This document shows positions 1 to 8,382 of a stretch of 58,673 nucleotides of DNA, one piece after another. The first letter of the stretch is position 1. Each line of letters opens with the position of its first letter. The DNA is taken from positions 1 through 58,673 of the forward strand of contig REEU01000295.1 in assembly GCA_007694905.1 (NCBI GenBank), written 5' to 3'. Under the pieces are notes generated by a model. The model was not told the origin of the DNA and made no database searches. It saw only the letters and a list, made by a program, of their open reading frames with translations. The stretch is from Gammaproteobacteria bacterium. Its GTDB lineage: Bacteria; Pseudomonadota; Gammaproteobacteria; Pseudomonadales; Azotimanducaceae. Made by a program: the position numbers and the translations under genes.

Positions 1-567
1 AGCCGGATCCGGATAGCCGAGTTCGATGCGCATCAGAAAACGATCGAGCTGTGACTCCGGCAGCGGATAGGTACCGGCCTGGGTCACCGGATTCTGAGTG
101 GCGATGACGAAGAAGGGGTCCGGCAGGGGCCGGGTCGCACCTTCCACGGTCACCTGCCCCTCCTCCATCGCCTCGAGCAGCGCGCTCTGGGTCTTGGGCG
201 TGGTGCGGTTGATCTCGTCGGCCAGCAGCACCTGGGCGAAAACGGGCCCCGGATGAAACTCGAAGGCGCCGCCGTCGCGATCGAATATCGAGATCCCGAG
301 GATGTCGGCGGGCAGCACGTCGCTGGTGAACTGAATGCGGTTGAAGCTCAGACCCAGGGTCCGGGCCAGCGCCTGGGACAAAACCGTCTTGCCCATGCCC
401 GGCAGGTCTTCGATCAGGAGGTGTCCGCCGGCGAGAAGGCAGGCCATGGCCTGCTCCACCTGATGGCGCTTGCCCACCAAGACCGTTCCCACCTGAGCAA
501 GACTCTTCTCGATCCAATCCTGCATGGCGCCGGATGGAGGCCGCTGCGAGGGCTGCGCGGAGGTCAT
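1..567 (-). CDS. MoxR-family AAA+ ATPase, C-terminus cut by window edge
   Basis: The visible part is the N-terminal two thirds of a MoxR ATPase, a chaperone-like AAA+ protein that usually works with VWA-domain partners. It shows a Walker A loop (EDLPGMGKT) around residue 55, a Walker B segment (LLADEINR) and a sensor-1 region (VIATQNPV). The frame is open at base 1, so the C-terminus lies outside the window. The start at 567 lies 16 bases after the purF stop. A second in-frame ATG at 525 begins closer to the conserved domain (MQDWIEK), and neither has a strong ribosome binding site. Position and strand suggest co-transcription with purF. Its partner genes are not visible, so the process it serves is unknown. 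Confidence 0.85.
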   Translation of the reverse strand, partial: MTSAQPSQRPPSGAMQDWIEKSLAQVGTVLVGKRHQVEQAMACLLAGGHLLIEDLPGMGKTVLSQALARTLGLSFNRIQFTSDVLPADILGISIFDRDGGAFEFHPGPVFAQVLLADEINRTTPKTQSALLEAMEEGQVTVEGATRPLPDPFFVIATQNPVTQAGTYPLPESQLDRFLMRIELGYPDPA

Positions 568-583
568 GGCTGCGGCGTCCCGG

Positions 584-2116
584 TCAAACGTGATCGTGCA
601 GATCGGACAGCGCGCGGTCGCCCTCACCGCCGTCGCTGCGCTCCCGCTGCCGCTTCGCGGCATCGTTGCGGGAGTCCGAAATCCGCTGCAGATAGTCCGC
701 ATCGACGTCACCGGTGACATAGGTGCCGTCGAAAACAGAACACTCGAAGCGAGTGATCGAAGAGTTGCCCTCGGCGGAGCAACTGATCAGATCATCGAGT
801 TCCTGATAGACCAGCCAATCGGCGCCAATACTGGCCGCGATTTCTTCGTCGCTGCGGGAATAGGCGATAAACTCCTTGGCCGCAGGCATATCGATACCGT
901 ACACGTTCGGGAATCGCACCGCCGGCGCCGCTGAAGCCAGATAGACCTTGCGGGCACCGGCTTCCCGCGCCATCTCGATGATCTGCCGCGAGGTCGTGCC
1001 GCGAACAATGGAATCGTCCACCAGCAGCACATTCTTGCCGCGGAACTCCAGGTCGATGGCGTTGAGCTTCTGGCGTACCGACTTCTGCCGTTCGTTCTGC
1101 CCCGGCATGATGAACGTGCGGCCGATGTAACGATTTTTGACGAAGCCTTCGCGGTACTTGACGTCGAGCTGATGTGCCAGCGGCAAGGCGGCAGTGCGGC
1201 TGGTCTCCGGAATGGGAATGACGACGTCGATGTCGTGGTCCTGACCGGAGTAGTACGAGAGGATGCGCTCGGCCAACTTCTCCCCCATCCGCAGGCGTGC
1301 CTTGTAGACCGAGATGTCGTCCATGATCGAATCCGGTCGCGCCAGGTAGACATGCTCGAAGATGCACGGGGCGAGTTCGACGCGCTCAGCACAAACGCGC
1401 GTGTGCAGATCACCCTGCTCATCGATCCAGATCGCCTCACCGGGCAGCAGATCCCGAACCAGCGTGAAGTCGAGTACGTCCAGCGCCACGGACTCCGACG
1501 CGATCATGTACTCGGTGCCCAGATCGGTCTCGCGCTTGCCGAACACCAGCGGCCGAATCCCGAATGGATCACGGAACGCCAGGACACCGTGTCCCACCAG
1601 CAGGGCCACCGCCGCATACGCTCCGCTGCAGCGGGCATGAACGCCGGCAACAGCCTCGAAGATGTCCTCCGGCGACGGCTCGTGGCGGTGCAGGCGGCCA
1701 AGTTCGTGGGCGAAAACGTTGAGCAGGATCTCAGAATCGGACTCGGTGTTGATGTGGCGCAGGTCGGCCTTGAACAGATCCTGCTTGAGGGCGTCGGCGT
1801 TGGTGAGATTGCCGTTGTGCGCCAGGGTGATCCCATAGGGCGAATTCACGTACATGGGCTGGGCTTCCGCCGAAGAGGAACTACCGGCGGTCGGGTAGCG
1901 GACGTGGCCGATACCGAGGTTGCCCGTCAACCGCTGCATGTGATTGAGGCGGAACACGTCCCGCACCAGCCCGTTCGCCTTACGCATGTTGAGGCGCCCG
2001 TGATGGCTGGTGACGATCCCGGCAGCATCCTGACCGCGATGCTGAAGGACGGTCAGAGCGTCATAGAGGCGCTGGTTGACCGGGTAACGGCCGACGATGC
2101 CTACGAGTCCACACAT
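584..2116 (-). CDS. purF: Amidophosphoribosyltransferase
   Basis: PurF catalyses the first committed step of purine synthesis, making phosphoribosylamine from PRPP and glutamine in the cytosol. The protein (510 aa, normal length) starts MCGLVGIVG, which places the Ntn glutaminase nucleophile Cys at residue 2 after Met removal. The glutaminase half has the LAHNGNLTN motif. The phosphoribosyltransferase half has the PRPP loop [13 protein letters not shown] near residue 365. It is the last biosynthetic gene of the folC-dedD-cvpA-purF series, as in many gammaproteobacteria, and is separated from cvpA by about 110 bases in which I see no clear promoter. No PurR-type operator was recognised. Confidence 0.97.
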   Translation of the reverse strand: MCGLVGIVGRYPVNQRLYDALTVLQHRGQDAAGIVTSHHGRLNMRKANGLVRDVFRLNHMQRLTGNLGIGHVRYPTAGSSSSAEAQPMYVNSPYGITLAHNGNLTNADALKQDLFKADLRHINTESDSEILLNVFAHELGRLHRHEPSPEDIFEAVAGVHARCSGAYAAVALLVGHGVLAFRDPFGIRPLVFGKRETDLGTEYMIASESVALDVLDFTLVRDLLPGEAIWIDEQGDLHTRVCAERVELAPCIFEHVYLARPDSIMDDISVYKARLRMGEKLAERILSYYSGQDHDIDVVIPIPETSRTAALPLAHQLDVKYREGFVKNRYIGRTFIMPGQNERQKSVRQKLNAIDLEFRGKNVLLVDDSIVRGTTSRQIIEMAREAGARKVYLASAAPAVRFPNVYGIDMPAAKEFIAYSRSDEEIAASIGADWLVYQELDDLISCSAEGNSSITRFECSVFDGTYVTGDVDADYLQRISDSRNDAAKRQRERSDGGEGDRALSDLHDHV

Positions 2117-2225
2117 GAAAGGCTGTCCCTGAGATGGGTGGGCCGGCGTCCTGGCAGTGCCGCCATGTCAGGCATGACGGCGACCGCGGACCTGAGTCGT
2201 CTGATGAAGTCGCCTGTTCAGCAGT

Positions 2226-2741
2226 CTAGTTCGCCATGGCGCCGCTGACCGCCATGTAGGCCTGCTGCAGGAGTTCCATGACCTGCTCCTGCAGTTCCAG
2301 CAAATGGGGCACGAACATCGACGCCAGCCACCAGGGCTCTGATCCCAGCATTGGCTCAAGCACGGCCACCGCCACCACGAGCAGAACCACCGCCCTGGCG
2401 ATTCCGAACAGCATCCCCAGCACGCGATCCAGGCCGCTGAGGCCGGTGACCTTCACCAGCATCGCCACGGCATGCTGAATCAGTGCACCCAATAGCAACA
2501 CACTGAGGAACAGGCCGGCAAAGGCCAACGGATAACGCAAAGACTCCGCGCTGATCCAGCGCGCTAGGCTGAGACTGACATCGTCCGCGAACAGGGAGGC
2601 CATGATAAAGGCAGCGACCCAGATGACAAGGGACAGTGCCTCCTTGAACAGCCCGCGCACCGCTCCGATCATCACAGAGACCAAGGCCACGGCGAGGATG
2701 ACCCAATCCAGAACGGAAGGCAGCGCCAAGCTATCAGCCAT
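2226..2741 (-). CDS. cvpA: CvpA family membrane protein
   Basis: This is a small inner-membrane protein of about 171 aa, matching CvpA (colicin V production / purF-leader family). Four hydrophobic segments can be seen: LDWVILAVALVSVMIGAV, LSLVIWVAAFIMA, PLAFAGLFLSVLLLGAL and a segment near IARAVVLLVVAVAVL. CvpA is linked to envelope function, but its molecular activity is not known. I chose the start at 2741 (MADSLALPS). A more upstream ATG at 2771 would add ten residues and overlap dedD more. The gene overlaps the end of dedD by 8 bases, implying translational coupling. Its position between dedD and purF is the classical one. Confidence 0.9.
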   Translation of the reverse strand: MADSLALPSVLDWVILAVALVSVMIGAVRGLFKEALSLVIWVAAFIMASLFADDVSLSLARWISAESLRYPLAFAGLFLSVLLLGALIQHAVAMLVKVTGLSGLDRVLGMLFGIARAVVLLVVAVAVLEPMLGSEPWWLASMFVPHLLELQEQVMELLQQAYMAVSGAMAN

Positions 2742-3342
2742 CGCCCTGAGTCCGCGGCCGGCTGCCGTCATAATTGCTCCGACCGATCATGAACCGCACC
2801 ACCATGCCATCGAGCTCGTAGCGTTCCGCGAGTTCAGTTCGCAGGCGGTCCGCTGCTGTACGATCAATACGGGGCCCGACAGCGACGCGATACAGGCTCT
2901 GGCCGCCATCTCCCTCCTCGATAAGATAGGCGTCGAAGCCGTCGGCCAGCAGTCGCTGCCGTAACGCTCGAGCATTGTCGGCATCCCGGAAGGACGCGAG
3001 TTGAACGCTCCAGGCTCGCGGCAGACCGGCAAGGTCGAGTCCCGGCGCCGATGCTTCCGCATCTTCTGCCTCGGTATCGAACGCAGCCTCATGCCTCGCT
3101 TGACCCGAAACCGGCGCTGCAGCCCTGCGCGCCTCCACCTCATCGAGAAATGCCCAAGAGGAGTCATCGCGAGGATCTTCCGCGGGCTCAACCGGCCGAT
3201 CCGCGCGCAACCTTTCACCGGGCACGTCAGGAACGGCGCGACGCTCGATGCCGGCCCCGTCGAAGAGCATCGGCAGCACCACCACCGCCAGCGACAACAG
3301 GATGATCGCCCCGACCAGCCGGTTGCGTACCCGTTCGGTCAT
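2734..3342 (-). CDS. dedD: SPOR-domain cell-division protein, DedD-like
   Basis: The protein (202 aa) has a short cytoplasmic N-terminus, one transmembrane segment (residues about 9-27, VGAIILLSLAVVVLPMLF), a charged linker of about 90 residues, and a C-terminal SPOR domain (from about residue 110, WSVQLASFRDADNARALR). SPOR domains bind septal peptidoglycan stripped of stem peptides, and DedD acts at the division septum. Order folC-dedD-cvpA-purF supports the assignment. It overlaps the folC stop by 4 bases (ATGA). Sequence outside the SPOR domain is lineage-specific, so the name rests on topology, SPOR domain and context. Confidence 0.9.
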   Translation of the reverse strand: MTERVRNRLVGAIILLSLAVVVLPMLFDGAGIERRAVPDVPGERLRADRPVEPAEDPRDDSSWAFLDEVEARRAAAPVSGQARHEAAFDTEAEDAEASAPGLDLAGLPRAWSVQLASFRDADNARALRQRLLADGFDAYLIEEGDGGQSLYRVAVGPRIDRTAADRLRTELAERYELDGMVVRFMIGRSNYDGSRPRTQGDG

Positions 3343-4616
3343 CCTGCCTCCAGACCTCCCCGATCCGCGTTCAGCCAGGTTGCCGCTGACGCCACCAGCG
3401 TGAAGGACCCTGCAACCAGAACCCGGCAGTCATGGGTCCGTGCGTACTCGGACGCCGCGGCCATCGCGTCTCCGGCAGCGGCGAAACTGCTGCGAGGCAA
3501 CGACGGCACCACCGCAGCCAGCCGCTGTTCGAGCTCCTCAGCCGTCTGGCCGCGACCGCCCGGGGTCGGAGCCAGGAACAGTTTCTCGACACGTGGAGCA
3601 AGCAGCTCCACCATGCGGCCCACCTGTTTGTCCCGAAACGTTCCAAATACAGCCACCCAGCGTGCATCCGCATCCAGTCGCGCCACCAGTTCGGCTGCGG
3701 CATGGGGGTTATGAGCAACGTCGAGCATCCACTCCAGGCCACCGTGCCCGAGCGTTTGCATGCGCCCGGGCAGATGCAGACCGTCGAGGGCATCATGGAC
3801 TCGACCTGGGTCCAGTTCCAGCGGGAGCAGGCTGGCTGCCTGCAGCGCCGCCGCCAGATTCGACGGCAGCAGTGCCGCTGCCGGCAGTCCCTCGATACAG
3901 ACCGCCGCATAGGACCTGCCCTCGAATCGCCCGCCCTGTTGCGCGTCCAGCCAGCGAAAGTCGCGGCCAAACTGATAGACGGGAGCTTCGAGTTCTGCCG
4001 CGCGCTTCAGCACCGAACGCGGTGGCGCGGTCTCGCCGATCACCACGGGTCTCCCAGAGCGGAGAATGCCGGCTTTCTCGTAGCCGATGCTCTCGCGGTC
4101 GTCGCCGAGCCAGGCTTCGTGGTCCAAATCCACACTGCTGATGACGGCCACGTCCGCGTCGATGACATTGACCGCATCCAGGCGACCGCCCAGTCCCACT
4201 TCGAGCACTGCGACATCGAGCGCTGCCCGCGCCATGAGGTCGATGGCGGCAAGAATGGCGAACTCGAAGTAGGTCAGGCTGATGTCCTGACGGGCCGCAT
4301 CGATGCGCTCGAACGCCGCCACGATGTCACCGTCGCTGGCCTCGGCGCCGGTGATGACGATGCGTTCATTGAAGCGATGCAGGTGCGGAGACGTGGTCAC
4401 GCCCACCCGCAGACCATGCCCTGCCAGCACGGCCTGTAACGCAGCGACCACCGAGCCCTTGCCGTTGGTGCCGGCCACAGTGATGACGCGCTGCGCCGGC
4501 CGTGGCGACCCGAGTCGCTTCCACACCGCTCGGACCCGGTCCAGCCCCAGATCCATTTCCTTCGGATGCAGCTGTTCGAGATGGGTCAGCCATTGCTGAA
4601 GGTTGCGCCCAGTCAT
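3339..4616 (-). CDS. folC: Bifunctional dihydrofolate synthase / folylpolyglutamate synthase
   Basis: FolC adds glutamate to dihydropteroate and to folates, an ATP-dependent Mur-ligase-type reaction in the cytosol. The nucleotide loop AGTNGKGSVV lies near residue 47, followed by TTSPHLHRFNERI and the C-terminal ligase domain with MLDVAHNPHA. The product is about 425 aa, a normal length. The open frame extends upstream to 4781, but that stretch reads antisense-like residues through trpA. The ATG at 4616 lies four bases after the trpA stop and gives the usual N-terminus (MTGRNLQQWLTHLEQLHP), so I use it. In many relatives accD sits just before folC; here trpA does. Confidence 0.94.
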   Translation of the reverse strand: MTGRNLQQWLTHLEQLHPKEMDLGLDRVRAVWKRLGSPRPAQRVITVAGTNGKGSVVAALQAVLAGHGLRVGVTTSPHLHRFNERIVITGAEASDGDIVAAFERIDAARQDISLTYFEFAILAAIDLMARAALDVAVLEVGLGGRLDAVNVIDADVAVISSVDLDHEAWLGDDRESIGYEKAGILRSGRPVVIGETAPPRSVLKRAAELEAPVYQFGRDFRWLDAQQGGRFEGRSYAAVCIEGLPAAALLPSNLAAALQAASLLPLELDPGRVHDALDGLHLPGRMQTLGHGGLEWMLDVAHNPHAAAELVARLDADARWVAVFGTFRDKQVGRMVELLAPRVEKLFLAPTPGGRGQTAEELEQRLAAVVPSLPRSSFAAAGDAMAAASEYARTHDCRVLVAGSFTLVASAATWLNADRGGLEAG

Positions 4617-4620
4617 GACC

Positions 4621-5427
4621 TCAGGCTGCGTCCATGGCCTCGCGCAATTCCCGGGCAAGCGCCTCCGCCGCAGCGGGAATCGCCTCCGGCGCCCCCGCCA
4701 GATCACCCATACTGCGCACCAGCACACTACCGACGACAACGCCGTCGGCAAACTGCGCCACCCGGCGGGCCGATGCACCATCGCGGATGCCGAACCCGAC
4801 GGCGATGGGCAGCGGAGTCATCGATCGCAGGGCCGTCACCCGTTCGCGCACCGCGTCCACGTCCAGATGGCCAGCGCCCGTCGTGCCCTTCAGCGAGACG
4901 TAGTAGACGAAGCCGCTGGCCTGCTCCAGAATACGTTGTGCCCTGGCATCGGTCGTTGTCGGCGCCAGCAGAAAGACGAGATCGATGCCCCGCTGCTCCA
5001 ACTCAGATCGCAGCGGGCCCGCTTCCTCCGGTGGCAGATTGACCAGAATCACCCCATCGACACCGGCCTCAGAGGCCGCCTCGGCAAAGCGTTCGCTGCC
5101 CATGGCTTCCACGGAATTCAGGTAGCCCATCAGTACCACCGCCGTACGGGTGTCGGTCTGACGAAACGTTGCCACCATGTCGAGCACGTCCCGCAAGCGC
5201 ACACCATGGGCGAGTGCCCGCTCGCAGCCGGCCTGAATATCCGGACCCTCGGCTTCCGGATCCGAGAACGGGATACCAATTTCGATGACGTCCACACCAG
5301 CACGAGCCAGTGCCTCCATGGCCGCGACCGTCACCGAAGGCGCCGGGTCACCCGCGATCAGATAGGTGACCAGCGTGCTGCTGCCAGCGTCACGCCGCTC
5401 GGCAAAGCGTGTGGCGAGACGGCTCAC
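4621..5427 (-). CDS. trpA: Tryptophan synthase alpha chain
   Basis: TrpA cleaves indole-3-glycerol phosphate to indole, which is channelled to TrpB in the alpha2-beta2 complex. The 268-aa TIM barrel is full length. It contains the catalytic Glu and Asp in [16 protein letters not shown], the NLPPEEA loop and VGFGIRD near the phosphate site. Translation starts at a GTG whose bases overlap the trpB stop (GTGA), a typical coupling for equimolar subunits. Immediately downstream comes folC with a four-base gap and no accD. Confidence 0.96.
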   Translation of the reverse strand: MSRLATRFAERRDAGSSTLVTYLIAGDPAPSVTVAAMEALARAGVDVIEIGIPFSDPEAEGPDIQAGCERALAHGVRLRDVLDMVATFRQTDTRTAVVLMGYLNSVEAMGSERFAEAASEAGVDGVILVNLPPEEAGPLRSELEQRGIDLVFLLAPTTTDARAQRILEQASGFVYYVSLKGTTGAGHLDVDAVRERVTALRSMTPLPIAVGFGIRDGASARRVAQFADGVVVGSVLVRSMGDLAGAPEAIPAAAEALARELREAMDAA

Positions 5428-6686
5428 AGGTCGATACCATCATGGCGGGCCACCGTGAGAATGTCCTTATCGCCACGACCGGACAGGTTCACGACGATGA
5501 TCTGCTCGGGGTCCATGTTCGGTGCGTGCTCCATGACCCAGGCGATGGCATGGCTGGTCTCCAAGGCCGGCATGATGCCTTCGGTACGGGTCAGATGATG
5601 GAAGGCCCGTAGTGCATCCTCGTCGGTAACGGCGGTGTACTCGGCGCGACCGAGATCCTTCAGGAAGGCGTGCTCAGGTCCCACTCCTGGATAGTCGAGA
5701 CCTGCAGAAATGGAATGGGTGGCGATGATCTGGCCATCCTCGTCTTCCATGAGATACGTTCGATTGCCATGCAGGACCCCTGGAACACCGGCACACAGCG
5801 GAGCGGCATGCCGCCCTGTGGCCAGGCCGTCGCCACCTGCTTCCACGCCCACCATCCGCACCCCTTCGTCCCGGATGAAGGGGTGAAACAAGCCGAGCGC
5901 ATTGGAGCCGCCGCCAACGCATGCGACAAGGACGTCCGGCAACCGTCCCTCGATCGCCATGCATTGGGCACGCGCCTCACGTCCGATGACCGACTGAAAA
6001 TCTCTGACCAGAGCCGGGTACGGATGCGGACCCGCCACGGTCCCGATAATGTAGTGCGTGTCATCGACATTCGTGACCCAGTCTCGCATGGCCTCGCTCA
6101 TGGCGTCTTTGAGTGTGCGGGACCCGGACGTGACCGGCACCACCCGGGCACCGAGCAGCTTCATCCGGTAGACGTTGAGGCTCTGCCGCTCGACATCCTC
6201 GGCGCCCATGTAGACCACGCACTCCATACCGAGCCGTGCAGCGACCGTCGCCGACGCCACGCCGTGCTGACCGGCGCCGGTTTCGGCGATGATCCTGCGT
6301 TTGCCCATGTGCTTGGCGAGCAGCGCCTGGCCGATGGTGTTGTTCACCTTGTGAGCGCCGGTGTGGTTCAAGTCCTCACGCTTGAGGTAGATGCGCGCGC
6401 CGCCGAGCTCCCGCGTCATGCGCTCGGCAAAATAGAGGGGCGACGGCCGACCGACGTACTCGGCAAGATCGCGATCGAACTCGCGCTGAAAGTCCGGATC
6501 CTTGATCAGACTGCGGTACACCCGATCGAGCTCCTCGAGCGCGTGCGTGAGTGTCTCGGCGACAAAACGACCGCCGAAGCGACCGAAGTGGCCGCGCTCG
6601 TCAGGGAAGTTGTAATCTGCGAACGACGCCATGGCGGCTTCGCTCACCGGAGCCTGTGGCGTGACCATGCTCTTTTCGTATCTCAT
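5424..6686 (-). CDS. trpB: Tryptophan synthase beta chain
   Basis: TrpB condenses indole with serine using pyridoxal phosphate. The protein is about 420 aa with the PLP lysine in [10 protein letters not shown], the phosphate-binding CVGGGSNA and the [12 protein letters not shown] region. Two ATGs lie close together. The one at 6686 overlaps the trpF stop (ATGA) and has GGAGAAGG at a good distance. The one at 6692 sits directly on that Shine-Dalgarno sequence, so I prefer 6686. It is coupled to trpF upstream and trpA downstream. Confidence 0.96.
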   Translation of the reverse strand: MRYEKSMVTPQAPVSEAAMASFADYNFPDERGHFGRFGGRFVAETLTHALEELDRVYRSLIKDPDFQREFDRDLAEYVGRPSPLYFAERMTRELGGARIYLKREDLNHTGAHKVNNTIGQALLAKHMGKRRIIAETGAGQHGVASATVAARLGMECVVYMGAEDVERQSLNVYRMKLLGARVVPVTSGSRTLKDAMSEAMRDWVTNVDDTHYIIGTVAGPHPYPALVRDFQSVIGREARAQCMAIEGRLPDVLVACVGGGSNALGLFHPFIRDEGVRMVGVEAGGDGLATGRHAAPLCAGVPGVLHGNRTYLMEDEDGQIIATHSISAGLDYPGVGPEHAFLKDLGRAEYTAVTDEDALRAFHHLTRTEGIMPALETSHAIAWVMEHAPNMDPEQIIVVNLSGRGDKDILTVARHDGIDL

Positions 6687-7348
6687 GTGCATCCTTCTCC
6701 ATTGCTGGCGGCTCGAACCGCGCGCACAAACTTCAACATGGCGGCGGGATCCTTCACGCCCGGTTCCCGCTCCACGCCGCCGCTCACATCCACCGCCCAG
6801 GGTCTAACCTTGCGGATGGCTGGCCCTACGTTGTCGGCATTCAGGCCACCGGCCAGAACCAATGGACGCCCATGCTCGGCCGGGATGCCGTCCCAGTCGA
6901 ACACGGCGCCAGTCCCACCCGGAATGCCTTTCCTGTAAGTGTCGAGCAGGATACCCGCTGCCGACGCGTAATCGTTTGCGAGCACGCGAGCCAGGTCCAT
7001 CCCCGGCCGCACCCGCAAGGCCTTCAGATAAGGTCGATCCCAGCGCTGACACTCTGCCTCGTCCTCGTCACCGTGGAACTGCAGCATCTGCAGCGGGACC
7101 TGATCGAGCACCGCGCGCATCGTCGCCGTATCCGCATCCACGAACAAACCGACACTGACCACAAACGGCGGCAGCGCCGCACAGATCGCCCTGGCTGACG
7201 CAATGTCCACGGCCCGGGGGCTGGCTGGATGAAAATTCAAGCCGACGGCGTCCACTCCGGCAGCGGCGGCCGCGCGCGCCTGTTCCGGGTCACGTAACCC
7301 GCAAATCTTGATCCTGACCCGGGCGGCCTGCATCGCTGTCATGCTCAT
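6683..7348 (-). CDS. trpF: Phosphoribosylanthranilate isomerase
   Basis: TrpF converts phosphoribosylanthranilate to the ribulose form, the third step of tryptophan synthesis. It is a standalone 221-aa TIM barrel with [10 protein letters not shown] (active-site Cys), [23 protein letters not shown] and [14 protein letters not shown]. It heads the trpFBA-folC-dedD-cvpA-purF series. The first ATG (7348) is used; alternative Mets at residues 3 and 6 would remove only a few residues. The 215 bases before it separate it from truA and may hold a promoter. Confidence 0.95.
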   Translation of the reverse strand: MSMTAMQAARVRIKICGLRDPEQARAAAAAGVDAVGLNFHPASPRAVDIASARAICAALPPFVVSVGLFVDADTATMRAVLDQVPLQMLQFHGDEDEAECQRWDRPYLKALRVRPGMDLARVLANDYASAAGILLDTYRKGIPGGTGAVFDWDGIPAEHGRPLVLAGGLNADNVGPAIRKVRPWAVDVSGGVEREPGVKDPAAMLKFVRAVRAASNGEGCT

Positions 7349-7563
7349 CGGAAGCGGATGGTGAGCTTACCCGCCTGCTTGAACCCGGAACGGCTTCGTT
7401 CACGGGCCGGCGGGATGGAAACGCTCGCTGTCGCGAAGGCCGCGATGGTAGCAGAATCTATCCTTGGGAGCCCGCCACGAACCTTCGTTCACGCTGTCAA
7501 GGAAGGAACAACCGCGATTCATGCGAGACCCAGTGGGAGCTGGCACGGCAAATGCTCACCGCC

Positions 7564-8370
7564 TCAACCAATCGCTCCCCACATGCCGGGCCAGGGCAGG
7601 GACGGTGCTGTCGGCAGGGACCATTCCGCCCCATATCCCACCGCCGTCAGATACAGCCCTTCCGGAGGCGCGGCGATTCCCGCCTGGGTGCGGTCCCGAG
7701 CCAGAAGGATCTCCGCCATCCACTTCGGATCCCGTTGTCGAAGCCCGACTTGCAGCAGACTCCCGGTGATGTTCCGGACCATGTGCTGCAGGAAGGCGTT
7801 CGCCTGGATCTCGATACCGAGCAGCTGCCCCGACCGCCGCACCGTGATGGACTGTATTTCGCGCCGAGGGTGACTGGCCTGACACTGGGCCGCGCGAAAG
7901 CTGCTGAAGTCGTGCTCCCCGACCAGAGCCTGGGCCGCGTCGTGCATGAGCGCAGCATCCAGTGGGCCGGGCACCACGGCGACACGATCGCGCAGCAATG
8001 CTTGCCTCGGTCGCTGGTCGGTGAGCAGGTAGAGGTAGCGGCGCCAACGGGCGGAAAAGCGTGCACTGAACGTCGCATCCACCGCCTTGGCCCAGTGAAT
8101 ACAGATCCCCTGATGCGTCAGCGTGTTGCCGCCGCGCTGCCAATCCCTTTCGGAACGCGTTGCCGTGGAGTCGAAGTGGATCACCTGACCCGTGGCGTGG
8201 ACACCCGCATCGGTCCGTCCCGCGCAGACGATGCGAACCGGGTGGTCCGCGATGCGCCCCAGAGCACCTTCGAGGTCTCCCTGCACCGAGGCGACACCGG
8301 GCGCAGACTGACGCTGGAACCCATGAAAACAGGAGCCATCGTACTCGACGCCCAGAGCCCAGCGGGTCAT
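7564..8370 (-). CDS. truA: tRNA pseudouridine(38-40) synthase
   Basis: TruA isomerises uridines 38-40 in the anticodon stem of many tRNAs. The 268-aa protein has the catalytic Asp in AGRTDAGVHATGQV and the C-terminal motif FLQHMVRNITGSLL, both diagnostic. It starts 12 bases after the fimV stop, so it is probably transcribed with fimV. The fimV-truA-trpF order is common in gammaproteobacteria such as Pseudomonas. Confidence 0.96.
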   Translation of the reverse strand: MTRWALGVEYDGSCFHGFQRQSAPGVASVQGDLEGALGRIADHPVRIVCAGRTDAGVHATGQVIHFDSTATRSERDWQRGGNTLTHQGICIHWAKAVDATFSARFSARWRRYLYLLTDQRPRQALLRDRVAVVPGPLDAALMHDAAQALVGEHDFSSFRAAQCQASHPRREIQSITVRRSGQLLGIEIQANAFLQHMVRNITGSLLQVGLRQRDPKWMAEILLARDRTQAGIAAPPEGLYLTAVGYGAEWSLPTAPSLPWPGMWGAIG

Positions 8371-8382
8371 GTCCAGTCCAGA

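Noticed and set aside
7349-7563. Trp attenuator before trpF
   Set aside because: No short open frame with tandem Trp codons and no terminator/antiterminator pair was found.
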